DNA from: Parvibaculaceae bacterium
Lineage (GTDB): Bacteria > Pseudomonadota > Alphaproteobacteria > Parvibaculales > Parvibaculaceae
Reading direction: 5' to 3'
Length of the DNA: 64,000 nucleotides
Assembly (NCBI GenBank): GCA_028283765.1
Contig: JAPWJY010000002.1
Location: forward strand, 62,001-126,000
The notes under the pieces were generated by a model. That model was given only the letters and a program-made list of their open reading frames with translations. It was not told where the DNA came from and did not search any database. The translations under genes and the position numbers were made by a program. This document shows, in pieces, positions 24,832-33,173 of this stretch; position 1 is the stretch's first letter; each line of letters starts with the position of its first letter.

Positions 24832-26409
24832 ATGGTTGACCATGCGCGGATGAAAACGCTCGGCGACGTCTCTCGGTATCAGGCGGAGATTCAGCCCGAT
24901 GCGACCGCCTTCACCTTTGAGGGCCGGACGGTCAGCTATGCCGATTTCAATCGCCATACGGATCTGGTCGCTTCGGGTCTGATCGCGGCGGGCCTGAAGC
25001 CCGGCGCCCGGATCGCCTATCTGGGCAAGAACAGCGACGCCTATTTCGAGCTTTTCATGGGCGCGCCCAAGGCGGGCGTGGTGATGGTACCGGTCAACTG
25101 GCGTCTGGCCGGACCCGAGGTCGCCTTCATCGTGGATGACGCCGCCGCCCCCATCCTCTTCGTCGGTCCCGAATTCTATGATCTGGTGGCGAGCCTGCGC
25201 GACAAACTCCCGAAGGTCCACACCATCGTCGCCATGGAGGGTGGCGTCCCCGGCTGGCCCGCCTATGAAGAATGGCGCGACAGCCAGGCCATAACCGCCC
25301 TGCCCCCCGTCTCGCGCGATGACGTGGCGCTCCAGCTCTATACCTCCGGCACCACCGGCCTGCCCAAGGGCGCGATGCTCGCCCACCGCAACCTCCTCGA
25401 CATGCGGGCCAGCAACGCCGCCGCCAGGCTGCCCTGGGACCAGTGGAACGGCGATGACGTGTCCCTCGTCGCCATGCCCGTCTCGCATATCGGTGGCACG
25501 GGCTGGGGCCTGATGGGCCTCTATAACGGCGCGAAGAACGTCGTCGCCCGCGAGTTCAACCCCAACGCGGTGCTGGATTTCATCGAGCACGACAAGGTGA
25601 GCAAGCTCTTCATGGTGCCCGCCGCCATGCAGATCGTGCTGCGCGACCCCCGCTCGCGCCATGTGGATTACAGCCGCCTCAAATATATCCTCTACGGCGC
25701 GTCCCCCATTCCGCTGGAACTGCTGCGCGAGGGCATGGAGGTCTTCAAGTGCGGCTTCGTCCAGAACTACGGCATGACCGAAACCTGCGGCACGGTCGTC
25801 GCCCTGCCGCCGGAGGACCATGTGCCCGAAGGCTCGCCCCGGATGCGCTCGGCGGGCAAGCCCCTGCCCGGCGTCCGCATCAAGATTCTCGGCGAGGACG
25901 GCTCGTCCCTGCCCCCTCATCAGGTCGGTGAAATCGCCATTCACTCCCCCGCCAACATGGCCGGCTACTGGAACCTGCCCGATGCCACGGCGAAAACCAT
26001 CGACGCGGACGGCTGGCTCAGGACCGGGGACGCGGGCTATGTGGACGAGGACGGCTATGTCTATGTCCATGACCGGGTGAAGGACATGATCATCTCCGGC
26101 GGCGAGAATGTATATCCTGCGGAAGTCGAGAATGCCGTCTTCGGCCACCCCGACGTTGCCGATGTCGCTGTCATCGGCGTGCCCGACGAGCGCTGGGGCG
26201 AGGCCGTCAAGGCCATCGTGGTGCTGAAACCCGGCGCGACGGCGGATGTGGGCGGCATCATCGCCTGGACCCGCGAGCGGATCGCCGCCTATAAAAGCCC
26301 GAAATCGGTCGATTTCATCGAGGCCCTGCCGCGCAACGCCTCGGGCAAGATACTGCGCCGCGAACTGCGCGATCCCTACTGGGCGGGCAAGGACCGGCGG
26401 GTCAATTGA
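24832..26409 (+). CDS. Fatty-acid/acyl-CoA synthetase (AMP-binding, ANL superfamily)
   Basis: 525-residue acyl-CoA ligase that activates a carboxylic acid with ATP and CoA. The P-loop LYTSGTTGLPKGAML is near residue 170, the acid-adenylate motif YGMTETCGT near 314, and the hinge and C-terminal domain carry DRVKDMIISGGENVYPAEVE and the catalytic lysine region RNASGKILRRELR. Length and motif set fit medium/long-chain or aromatic acid ligases. ATG 24832 follows AGGGAGAAAA. It is 57 bases ahead of the methylmalonyl-CoA epimerase gene on the same strand, so a role in propionate or odd-/branched-chain acid use is possible but not proven. Confidence 0.92.
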   Translation: MVDHARMKTLGDVSRYQAEIQPDATAFTFEGRTVSYADFNRHTDLVASGLIAAGLKPGARIAYLGKNSDAYFELFMGAPKAGVVMVPVNWRLAGPEVAFIVDDAAAPILFVGPEFYDLVASLRDKLPKVHTIVAMEGGVPGWPAYEEWRDSQAITALPPVSRDDVALQLYTSGTTGLPKGAMLAHRNLLDMRASNAAARLPWDQWNGDDVSLVAMPVSHIGGTGWGLMGLYNGAKNVVAREFNPNAVLDFIEHDKVSKLFMVPAAMQIVLRDPRSRHVDYSRLKYILYGASPIPLELLREGMEVFKCGFVQNYGMTETCGTVVALPPEDHVPEGSPRMRSAGKPLPGVRIKILGEDGSSLPPHQVGEIAIHSPANMAGYWNLPDATAKTIDADGWLRTGDAGYVDEDGYVYVHDRVKDMIISGGENVYPAEVENAVFGHPDVADVAVIGVPDERWGEAVKAIVVLKPGATADVGGIIAWTRERIAAYKSPKSVDFIEALPRNASGKILRRELRDPYWAGKDRRVN

Positions 26410-26466
26410 GGATGCCCCGCCGCTCTGCTAAGCAACATCAAACCACTTGTAACCGGGAAGTCTGAA

Positions 26467-26886
26467 ATGATCGGCAGATTGAACCATATCGGGGTCGCCA
26501 CCCCGTCCATCGACGAATCGGTGAAGATGTACCGGGACATTCTCGGCGCGACCAGTTTCACGGAAAAATGGTCCATGCCCGAGCAGGGCGTCTGGGTCTG
26601 CTTCGTCGACCTGCCCAACACCCAGATCGAACTGATCGAGCCCTATGGCGAGGATTCGCCGATCCACGGGTTTCTGGCCAAGAACCCCAAGGGCGGCCAG
26701 CACCATGTCTGCTACGAGGTCGACGACATCATCGCCGCCCGCGACGACATGCGCGCCAAGGGCTGCACGGTGCTTGGCACCGGCGAACCCCGCATTGGCG
26801 CCCATGGCGTGCCGGTCATCTTCGTCCACCCCAAGGACATGGGCGGCATCCTCGTCGAGCTGATGCAGAAGCCCGAAGGCCACTAA
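26467..26886 (+). CDS. mce: Methylmalonyl-CoA epimerase (VOC superfamily)
   Basis: 139-residue metal-dependent epimerase interconverting (S)- and (R)-methylmalonyl-CoA in the propionyl-CoA to succinyl-CoA route. It has two glyoxalase-type beta-alpha-beta modules: NHIGVATPSIDESVKMYRDILGA with the first metal histidine H7, and GGQHHVCYEVDDI with the second (near residue 79). The C-terminal glutamate ligand is in MGGILVELMQK. Length and motifs match bacterial Mce closely. It is probably co-transcribed with the acyl-CoA ligase upstream; an intrinsic terminator follows. Confidence 0.92.
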   Translation: MIGRLNHIGVATPSIDESVKMYRDILGATSFTEKWSMPEQGVWVCFVDLPNTQIELIEPYGEDSPIHGFLAKNPKGGQHHVCYEVDDIIAARDDMRAKGCTVLGTGEPRIGAHGVPVIFVHPKDMGGILVELMQKPEGH

Positions 26887-26897
26887 ACATTCCCAAA

Positions 26898-26926
26898 GGC
26901 GGAATCCCGGGGGATTCCGCCCTTTT
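26898..26926 (+). terminator. Intrinsic terminator after the epimerase gene
   Basis: A 10-bp perfect stem, 26898-26907 against 26912-26921, loop CGGG, followed by CTTTTCC. Confidence 0.88.
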
Positions 26927-27013
26927 CCCGTCTGGTCAGATCACACCGAAGGCTTTATCAGTTCCTGTCCCCGGCGTTCCCCTCAAGGGCACCCATCCGG
27001 CAGGAGAGCGAGA

Positions 27014-27940
27014 GTGGCTGAACGGAAAATCGTCGCGCGGGTCAGCGGAGGGCTGGGCAACCAGCTTTTCATCTATGCCGCCGCCCGCCGGATGGCGATC
27101 GAGCGCGGCGCGAAGCTCTATATGGACCATCTTTCGGCCTTCCAGACCGACAAGTTCGGCGCCATCTACCAGCTCCGGCATTTCGCGGTAAAATCCGAAC
27201 TCGCTCCGGAAAAATACTGCTTCAGGACCTCGTTCGGCCGGAAAAAGCGGGAACTGCTGAAGGGCCTGTCCAATTCCCTGCCGCTCTCGCGAAAATTCAT
27301 CGTCAAGGAACTGGATTTCATCCCGCCCGGCAGCACGCAGAATCCCGATTTCAAGCAACCTCTTCGCGACCTGCTCCGGCTTGAGGGCTACTGGCAGGCG
27401 GTGCGCTACTTCCACCCCTATGAAAAGGAAATCCGCGAGGATCTGCGCATCACCTCGCCCCTGAATGCCCAGTCCCGCGCCGTCCTCACCGACATCCGCA
27501 ACTGCGAAGCAGTTTGCCTGCATATCCGCCAGCGGCGCGGCGCGCTTCATGCGCCGGGCATGGCAGCTCCCAAAACTGTCACCCAACTTGGGTTCGATTA
27601 TTACGAACGCGCCGTCGAGCACATTGCCGCCCGGGTCAGGAACCCGGTATTCTACTGTTTTGGTGACGATCCGGACTGGCTTCCGCCGCGCTGGACCTTC
27701 CCCTATCCGGTCATTTTCGTCTCCCACAACAAGGAGCAGGAAAGCGCGTATGAGGATCTGGCCCTGATGGAGGCCTGCAAGCATTTCATTGTCGGCAACA
27801 GCACATTCAGCTGGTGGGCCGCATGGCTCGCCCGGAATCCCGGGAAAGTGATCATTGCGCCCAAAAACGAGGAAGGCAGGCTTTCCTGGGCATCGGAGCC
27901 TGACGTCAATCCACCCGGCTGGACCGAACTGGACGTGTGA
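27014..27940 (+). CDS. GT11-family alpha-1,2-fucosyltransferase-like glycosyltransferase
   Basis: 308-residue cytoplasmic glycosyltransferase of CAZy family GT11. The N-terminal GGLGNQLFIYAAARRMA (residues ~12-28) and the late NSTFSWWAAWLARNPGKVIIAPKNE (near 258-282) are diagnostic. The GDP-fucose motif, normally HxRRGD, reads LHIRQRRGALH here, so it lacks the usual aspartate position; activity or donor specificity may differ. It starts a three-gene run (second glycosyltransferase, O-antigen ligase-like protein) that probably builds or extends a surface glycan. The stop is 15 bases before the next ATG. Confidence 0.88.
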   Translation: MAERKIVARVSGGLGNQLFIYAAARRMAIERGAKLYMDHLSAFQTDKFGAIYQLRHFAVKSELAPEKYCFRTSFGRKKRELLKGLSNSLPLSRKFIVKELDFIPPGSTQNPDFKQPLRDLLRLEGYWQAVRYFHPYEKEIREDLRITSPLNAQSRAVLTDIRNCEAVCLHIRQRRGALHAPGMAAPKTVTQLGFDYYERAVEHIAARVRNPVFYCFGDDPDWLPPRWTFPYPVIFVSHNKEQESAYEDLALMEACKHFIVGNSTFSWWAAWLARNPGKVIIAPKNEEGRLSWASEPDVNPPGWTELDV

Positions 27941-27955
27941 ACCGATTTGACCCGA

Positions 27956-29014
27956 ATGCCCACGCATCCGCCCAAGATACTCCATGTCGCCAACTTCATG
28001 ACGCGGTTCAAGGGCGCGAGCTATTTCGCCAACCAGTTCAAGTTCAGCAACGGGCTGGTCCGGGCGGGATGCAACGTCCTCAATTTCAGCGACCGGGATG
28101 TGGCCCGCGCCTCCTCGCTGTTCCGCAACCGCAAGGCGGGGGCAGCGGGGGCCAACCGGAAGCTGCTGGACCTCGCCGCCACCTTCCGCCCCGACATCAT
28201 CCTTTTCGGCCATGCCGACACCATCGAACCCGCAACCCTCGACCGGCTGCGGGAAGCCTGCCCCGGTGTGAAGCTCGTGCAGTGGAATGTCGATCCGCTG
28301 TTCGAGCCGGACAATGTGGCGCGCCTCAACGCCAAGATCGCCCATGTCGACCTCACCTTCGTGACCACGAGCGGCGTCGAGCTTGAATCATTGGGCCAGC
28401 AGGGCCGCTACCGCGTCGCCTTCGTGCCCAATCCGGTCGATCCGGGCATCGAGCGCAGCCGGGCCTTCGAGCATCCCCGTGAGGCGCTGGCCCATGATCT
28501 TTTCTACGCCGTCGGCCGCGCCAGCCTGCGCCGGTTCCATGCAGGCCGCGAACAGGAAGCCGGCGAGATCGTCAAAAACGTGATCGCCGCCTGCCCGGAC
28601 GTGAGGGGCCTGTTCCCCGGCTATCTCGGCGAGCCTCTTGTCGCCGGATATGACTATGAGCGCGTGCTGGCGCAAAGCGCCATGGGCCTCAATATCAGCC
28701 GCCGCAACGATTCCCGGCTCTATTCCTCGGACCGCATCGCCCATCTCGCGGGCAGCGGCATCCTGGTCTTTCTGGATCGCGCCACCGGCTACGCCGACCT
28801 GTTCGCCGAGGATGAAATCGCTTTCTACAGTTCCGGGGACGAAATGCACGAAAAGATCCGCCGCTTCGCCCGCGAGGACGGCGCGCGCCGGGCTGCCGCA
28901 CAACGCGGGTTCAACGCCTACTCCCGGTTTTTCGATGCGACGAAAGTTGCCCGCTACATGCTGGGCGTCATAGAGGGTTCGATCGATGCGGGGCTCCATG
29001 ACTGGACCCGATAA
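27956..29014 (+). CDS. Glycosyltransferase (CgeB-like, GT-B fold)
   Basis: 352-residue protein with the CgeB/GT4-type arrangement. The N-terminal Rossmann half begins KILHVANFMTRFKGASYFANQFKFSNGLVRAG. A nucleotide-sugar half contains VRGLFPGYLGEPLVAGYDYERVLAQSAMGLNISRRND and DRIAHLAGSGILVFLDRATGYADLF, close to the C-terminal half of CgeB-type glycosyltransferases ('glycosyl transferases group 1_2'). ATG 27956 is preferred; an upstream TTG at 27947 would add three residues. The 3' end overlaps the O-antigen ligase-like gene, so the trio is one operon. Donor and acceptor sugars are unknown. Confidence 0.8.
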   Translation: MPTHPPKILHVANFMTRFKGASYFANQFKFSNGLVRAGCNVLNFSDRDVARASSLFRNRKAGAAGANRKLLDLAATFRPDIILFGHADTIEPATLDRLREACPGVKLVQWNVDPLFEPDNVARLNAKIAHVDLTFVTTSGVELESLGQQGRYRVAFVPNPVDPGIERSRAFEHPREALAHDLFYAVGRASLRRFHAGREQEAGEIVKNVIAACPDVRGLFPGYLGEPLVAGYDYERVLAQSAMGLNISRRNDSRLYSSDRIAHLAGSGILVFLDRATGYADLFAEDEIAFYSSGDEMHEKIRRFAREDGARRAAAQRGFNAYSRFFDATKVARYMLGVIEGSIDAGLHDWTR

Positions 29015-30248
29015 GGCACGGCGCGCTCTTGAAATCGGCTTTCTGCTCTTCCTGCCCGCAGGCTATATCGTGGCGCCGGAGCCGACCTGGTCGTTCTTCT
29101 TCTATACGCTGCTCCTTCCCCTGATCGTTTACGATCTCTGGCGCCAGCGTCGCAAGAAACTCTACCGCGACCCCGTGGTATTGCTGGCGCTGGCGCTGAT
29201 CGGCTGGATCGCGCTCAGCATGGTCTGGGGCGTGGACCAGAGCGGGCGCATGATCTCGAAATACCTCAATGCTCTGCTCACGAACAGTGCCTTCCTTCTG
29301 GGGGGGATAAGTTTCTTCGCCCTGTCGGACGAAGTCTGGCGGCAGCGTTTCATGCGCTGGCTGCCCCTTGCCGCCGGTCTTGGCGCGCTCATCAGCTTCT
29401 GGCACTTCTATGTTCATCTCTGCATGCCCCTCGATGAGCGCCTCGATGGCTGGGCCGAGCTCCGCCAGCCCATTCTCGGCAGCAATGTCATCCTCGTCGC
29501 GGGCCTGTTTGCCTTGCGCAACATTGCGGCGGGCAAGCCCGGCATGGCGCGCGCATGGCAGGTTGCCGCCGCCTTTCTCATCCTCGCTTTCGTCATTCTT
29601 GCCGGCAGCCGCGGGCCCCTGACGGCACTGACGGGCTCCGTACTGGCGATGCTCATCCTGCTCCAGCCCAGGCGCGTGGGCCTTATCGTTCTGGCTGTTG
29701 CCGCGGCGGTGGCAGTCCTCTCCTTCGTCCCCGCCGTCCACGACTATATGGCCACCATGCTCGGCCGCGATTCCATGCGCGGCGAAATCTGGTGGATCAC
29801 CCTTGAATATGTGAAAGAACGTCCGCTGCTCGGCTACGGTGCGGCCAACACCACCGTGCTGCTGTACGATAATCTCGGCAGACCGCAGATCGTCATGCCG
29901 CACAGCATCTATATGTCGGCCCTGTTCTACACCGGGATCATCGGCCTCGCGCTCCTGATCGCCCTCTTCGCTGGCCTCGCCCTGCGGGCGCTCAGACTCA
30001 GGGACCGGATCGACCGCGCGCTCGCGACCGCTCTTCTGGCCGTGCCCGTGATCGCGGGACTGACCGACATCAGCCAGTCGATCAAGCCCCCAACCCAGGA
30101 GTGGTACATCATCTGGCTGCCCGCCATCTTCATTCTGGGCCTCGCAGCGCATGAGCGGCGCAACAGGTCGGCGTCACAAGCGTCTGTTGCGGAATCCCTC
30201 CATCAACAGCATGGCGCTCAGGCAGAACGCGCCGTTTCCGGGACATAG
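28986..30248 (+). CDS. O-antigen ligase / Wzy-like polymerase family membrane protein
   Basis: 420-residue polytopic membrane protein with roughly eleven helices and one large periplasmic loop before the last helices, as in WaaL/Wzy. The Wzy_C-type segment is GRDSMRGEIWWITLEYVKERPLLGYGAANTT (around residues 258-288), with the conserved arginine and glycine pattern and an HSIYMSALFYTGIIGLALL helix after it. It either ligates or polymerises the glycan made by the two glycosyltransferases upstream. Starts at 28986 or at the in-frame ATG 29001 are both possible. Its 3' end overlaps the converging nitrilase gene by 31 bases. Confidence 0.87.
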   Translation: MRGSMTGPDKARRALEIGFLLFLPAGYIVAPEPTWSFFFYTLLLPLIVYDLWRQRRKKLYRDPVVLLALALIGWIALSMVWGVDQSGRMISKYLNALLTNSAFLLGGISFFALSDEVWRQRFMRWLPLAAGLGALISFWHFYVHLCMPLDERLDGWAELRQPILGSNVILVAGLFALRNIAAGKPGMARAWQVAAAFLILAFVILAGSRGPLTALTGSVLAMLILLQPRRVGLIVLAVAAAVAVLSFVPAVHDYMATMLGRDSMRGEIWWITLEYVKERPLLGYGAANTTVLLYDNLGRPQIVMPHSIYMSALFYTGIIGLALLIALFAGLALRALRLRDRIDRALATALLAVPVIAGLTDISQSIKPPTQEWYIIWLPAIFILGLAAHERRNRSASQASVAESLHQQHGAQAERAVSGT

Positions 30249-30997
30249 CAGGGATATTGCTTCTTTGCCCCGGCCGCGAGCACAAGGTCGAGATCGAAGG
30301 TCACAAGGGGCATTGCCGCGCTGGTTTCACCCAGCAGCCTTCCGCCCGGCGCGAAAGCAAAACCGCAGCCGCCAAAACCGGGCCCCCGTGCGCCTGCGCC
30401 CACCCGGTTGGAGCTCACCACATAGCTGCCGGAGACAAGCGCCGCCATCGCGCCCGCGATCTTCCATTCTTCATGCGGCGCGCCCGTCGCCCGGGGCGCG
30501 ACGATCAGATCCGCGCCCGCCCTGCCATAGGCGCGGGCATGTTCGTTGAACATCAGCTCGGTGCAGAGCATCACGCCGACCCGCAGGCCCGCGACGGTCA
30601 CGGCCTCGAAGCCCGGTACCGCGGTCTGGAACCAGCCGGCTTCAAACCAGCCCTCCTCGGCGGGGAAATAATGCTTCTGGTGCAGCGCCCTGTAGATGCC
30701 TCCTTCAAGCGCGAAAGCTTCGTTGGCAAGCCGTTCGCCTGCCCGCACGGGACGTGAGGAAAGGATCAGCGGCAGATCCAGCATCCGCAACGCCTCCAGC
30801 CCCGCCTCGTGTGACCGGATGCTGTCCCTGGCCCGGCCATCATCATAGCGGGCAGCCGCGGCAAGCCATGGGCCGAACGGCATTTCGTTGGTGACCAGAA
30901 CCTGCGGCACGGCCTCGCGCACCCGCGCCCGGATCGCGGACCATGCCGCATCCCCGGCCTCAAGCCCTTCGGGCCATTCGACGAAAGCCACGCGCAT
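30218..30997 (-). CDS. Nitrilase-superfamily carbon-nitrogen hydrolase
   Basis: 259-residue amidase or nitrilase with the catalytic Glu-Lys-Cys triad: E38 in VTNEMPFGPW, K108 in HQKHYFPAEEGWFE, C145 in VMLCTELMF. The WFEAGWFQTAVPGFEAV stretch after the lysine resembles N-carbamoyl-amino-acid hydrolases and related amidases. ATG 30997 begins the conserved beta strand (MRVAFVEWPE) and has AGGAGA upstream; the much longer open frame above it runs antisense to the GTPase gene and is not real. It diverges from the Zur-box COG0523 gene and overlaps the O-antigen ligase-like gene tail to tail by 31 bases. Confidence 0.87.
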   Translation of the reverse strand: MRVAFVEWPEGLEAGDAAWSAIRARVREAVPQVLVTNEMPFGPWLAAAARYDDGRARDSIRSHEAGLEALRMLDLPLILSSRPVRAGERLANEAFALEGGIYRALHQKHYFPAEEGWFEAGWFQTAVPGFEAVTVAGLRVGVMLCTELMFNEHARAYGRAGADLIVAPRATGAPHEEWKIAGAMAALVSGSYVVSSNRVGAGARGPGFGGCGFAFAPGGRLLGETSAAMPLVTFDLDLVLAAGAKKQYPCYVPETARSA

Positions 30998-31095
30998 GGA
31001 GTCTCCTGTGAAGCTTATGGGAAAGCGTGGCGATGTTAACGGCAAAGAGAGGAAGTGGTTAGCCGCCTGACGAGCGCCGGATACAGGTCTCTTGA

Positions 31096-31112
31096 ATGTT
31101 ATATTATAACAT
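31096..31112. promoter_or_regulatory. Zur-box-like palindrome before the COG0523 GTPase gene
   Basis: A 17-base perfect palindrome (ATGTTATA, central T, TATAACAT) matches the proteobacterial Zur operator core GTTATA-N-TATAAC. It lies 48 bases before ATG 31160 and 98 bases before the divergent nitrilase start. The sequence is seen directly; zinc control follows from family knowledge. Confidence 0.82.
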
Positions 31113-31159
31113 ATCATTATAGCCGCCGGCCCAATCTCACCCCCCGAGGAGATCCCCCC

Positions 31160-32374
31160 ATGGCGCAACGCCTTCCCGTGACTGTCCTGTCCGGCTTTCT
31201 TGGCGCGGGCAAGACCACGCTGCTCAACCATGTGCTCAACAATCGCGAGGGCCGGCGCGTCGCGGTCATCGTCAATGACATGAGCGAGGTCAACATCGAC
31301 GCCGATCTGGTGCGCGAAGGCGGCGGCAACCTGCTGCGTACCGACGAGCGGCTGGTCGAAATGACCAATGGTTGCATCTGCTGCACGCTGCGCGATGATC
31401 TGCTGCTGGAAGTGCGCAAGCTCGCCGCCGAAGGACGCTTCGATTATCTGCTGATCGAGTCGACCGGCATTTCGGAACCGCTGCCGGTCGCCGCCACCTT
31501 CGATTTCCGCGACGAGGAAGGCGAAAGCCTTGGCGACGTCGCCCGCCTCGACACGATGGTGACGGTGGTCGATGCAGTCAATCTGCTGAAGGATTACGGC
31601 TCCGTCGATTTCCTGAGCGATCGCGGCCAGTCGCTCGGCGAGGACGACCAGCGGGCACTGGTCGATCTGCTCGTCGACCAGATCGAATTCGCCGATGTCG
31701 TCATCCTCAACAAGGTGGATACGGCGACCCCGGACCAGATCGAGGCGGCGCGCAAGATCATCACGGCGCTCAACCCCCACGCCGATCTGATCGAGGCGAG
31801 CGAGAGCCGGGTCGATCTCGCCCGGGTGCTGGATACCGGGCGCTTCGACTATGAAAAGGCGCAGGAACATCCGCTCTGGTACAGGGAGCTTTACGGCTTC
31901 GCCGATCACAAGTCCGAAGCGCTGGAATATGGCATCAAAAGCTTCGTCTACCGGGCGCGCCGGCCGTTCCACCCGGCAAAATTCCATGCCTTCATCAATG
32001 CCTCATGGCCGGGCGTAATCCGCGCCAAGGGCCATTTCTGGCTGGCGACACGGCCTGAATGGGTCGGCGAACTCAGTCAGGCAGGAGCCCTTGTACGCAA
32101 CGAGGCGCTGGGTTTCTGGTGGGCCAGCGTGCCCAGGGAACATTGGCCAGAACATGCCGACTGGCGCGAGGCGCTGGCGAAGAACTGGGACCCCGTCTAT
32201 GGCGACCGGCGGCAGGAGCTTGTCTTCATCGGCGCCAGCATGGATGAGCGCGCCCTGCGCCGCCAGCTTGACGCCTGCCTTGTCGGCGACGCGAACGCCA
32301 AAGGCCTGAAAACCGGTGCCTGGAAGAAATTGCCGGACCCCTTCCCCCTCTGGAAAAGACAACCGGCATCGTGA
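31160..32374 (+). CDS. COG0523 (CobW/ZigA-type) GTP-dependent zinc metallochaperone
   Basis: 404-residue cytoplasmic G3E-family GTPase. Walker [10 protein letters not shown] is at residues 12-20. The metal motif CxCC is NGCICC (C72, C74, C75). Switch II is in [11 protein letters not shown], and the guanine-specificity motif NKVD sits near residue 188. The C-terminal CobW_C domain includes [22 protein letters not shown] 31160 starts directly at the conserved beta strand; an earlier in-frame reading covers the operator. With the Zur box upstream, this is best read as a zinc-starvation chaperone of the ZigA/ZagA kind rather than a cobalamin gene. Confidence 0.92.
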   Translation: MAQRLPVTVLSGFLGAGKTTLLNHVLNNREGRRVAVIVNDMSEVNIDADLVREGGGNLLRTDERLVEMTNGCICCTLRDDLLLEVRKLAAEGRFDYLLIESTGISEPLPVAATFDFRDEEGESLGDVARLDTMVTVVDAVNLLKDYGSVDFLSDRGQSLGEDDQRALVDLLVDQIEFADVVILNKVDTATPDQIEAARKIITALNPHADLIEASESRVDLARVLDTGRFDYEKAQEHPLWYRELYGFADHKSEALEYGIKSFVYRARRPFHPAKFHAFINASWPGVIRAKGHFWLATRPEWVGELSQAGALVRNEALGFWWASVPREHWPEHADWREALAKNWDPVYGDRRQELVFIGASMDERALRRQLDACLVGDANAKGLKTGAWKKLPDPFPLWKRQPAS

Positions 32375-32521
32375 AAGTGCATCGGCAATGAATTCTGAAA
32401 CCGGATTCACAACATCTTCATGTTGAGATCAAAGAGTTGCCGTAAAAAGGCATATTGATCGGGACGGAGCCGATGGCGGGGCTATGATCGCAGCGGCACA
32501 GATTCGTCGAAAGGACAGAAG

Positions 32522-32986
32522 ATGCGAAATGGCGGTTTCAGGCTCATGGCCGCGGGCATGGTGCTCGCAACAGGCATCACGGCGGGTGGCCTCGCCCGGG
32601 CTTCCGGTCTGATGGATTCCATTGGCCAGTTGAGCGGCGCGGCGACCGGCGGCTCGGCATCGGGTGGCGCGGGCGGCCTTGGTAGCCTGCTGTCGTCAGG
32701 CTCGCTCACCTCCGGCAGCACCGACAATGTCGCCGGCATCCTCCAGTTCTGCGTACAGAACAATTATCTGAGCGCTGATGCCGCTTCTGGCGTCAAGGAC
32801 CAGTTGCTCCAGAAGATCAATGGCGGCACAGCCCCCACCAGTGACAGCGCCTACAAGGATGGCGCCAATGGCATCCTGAACAGCAGCAATGGCTCCAAAA
32901 TCGATCTGGACGGCGATGGCATCAAGAAGCAGGTGACCAAAAAGGCCTGCGATTACATCCTGAAACAGGGAAAATCCCTGCTTTGA
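32522..32986 (+). CDS. DUF2501 (YjjA-like) secreted protein
   Basis: 154-residue exported protein. Signal peptide of about 26 residues ends LARA-SG. A Gly/Ser-rich linker (residues ~35-65) leads to the DUF2501 core: NVAGILQFCVQNNYLSADAASGVKDQLLQKI and VTKKACDYILKQGKSLL, each half with one cysteine that may pair in the periplasm. Similar to E. coli YjjA, whose function is unknown. It is monocistronic: 147 bases of leader precede it and a hairpin follows. Confidence 0.87.
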   Translation: MRNGGFRLMAAGMVLATGITAGGLARASGLMDSIGQLSGAATGGSASGGAGGLGSLLSSGSLTSGSTDNVAGILQFCVQNNYLSADAASGVKDQLLQKINGGTAPTSDSAYKDGANGILNSSNGSKIDLDGDGIKKQVTKKACDYILKQGKSLL

Positions 32987-32991
32987 CCCTT

Positions 32992-33019
32992 CCGGCCCGG
33001 ACAGGCTCGGCCGGGCCGG
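32992..33019 (+). terminator. Hairpin after the DUF2501 gene
   Basis: A 9-bp GC stem, 32992-33000 against 33011-33019, with a 10-base loop, 6 bases after the stop. No T-run. Confidence 0.45.
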
Positions 33020-33173
33020 GGAAAGCCCGCTTCGTGAGAGCGCCTTCAGGCCATCGGCAGCCGCCCCGCTTTCCCGGGCGCGGTTGCCGGGGTAAAACCC
33101 ACACCCCGCCACGCCCGTGGTGATTCCGTCCTGAATGCCCCACGCCTCAATGCCCCCGCCTCATGGAAGCCTC

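Noticed and set aside
30998-31987. Upstream extension of the nitrilase frame through the COG0523 gene
   Set aside because: The frame is open only because of high GC. The real start is ATG 30997 at the conserved beta strand with a ribosome site; the extension crosses the Zur box and runs antisense to the GTPase.
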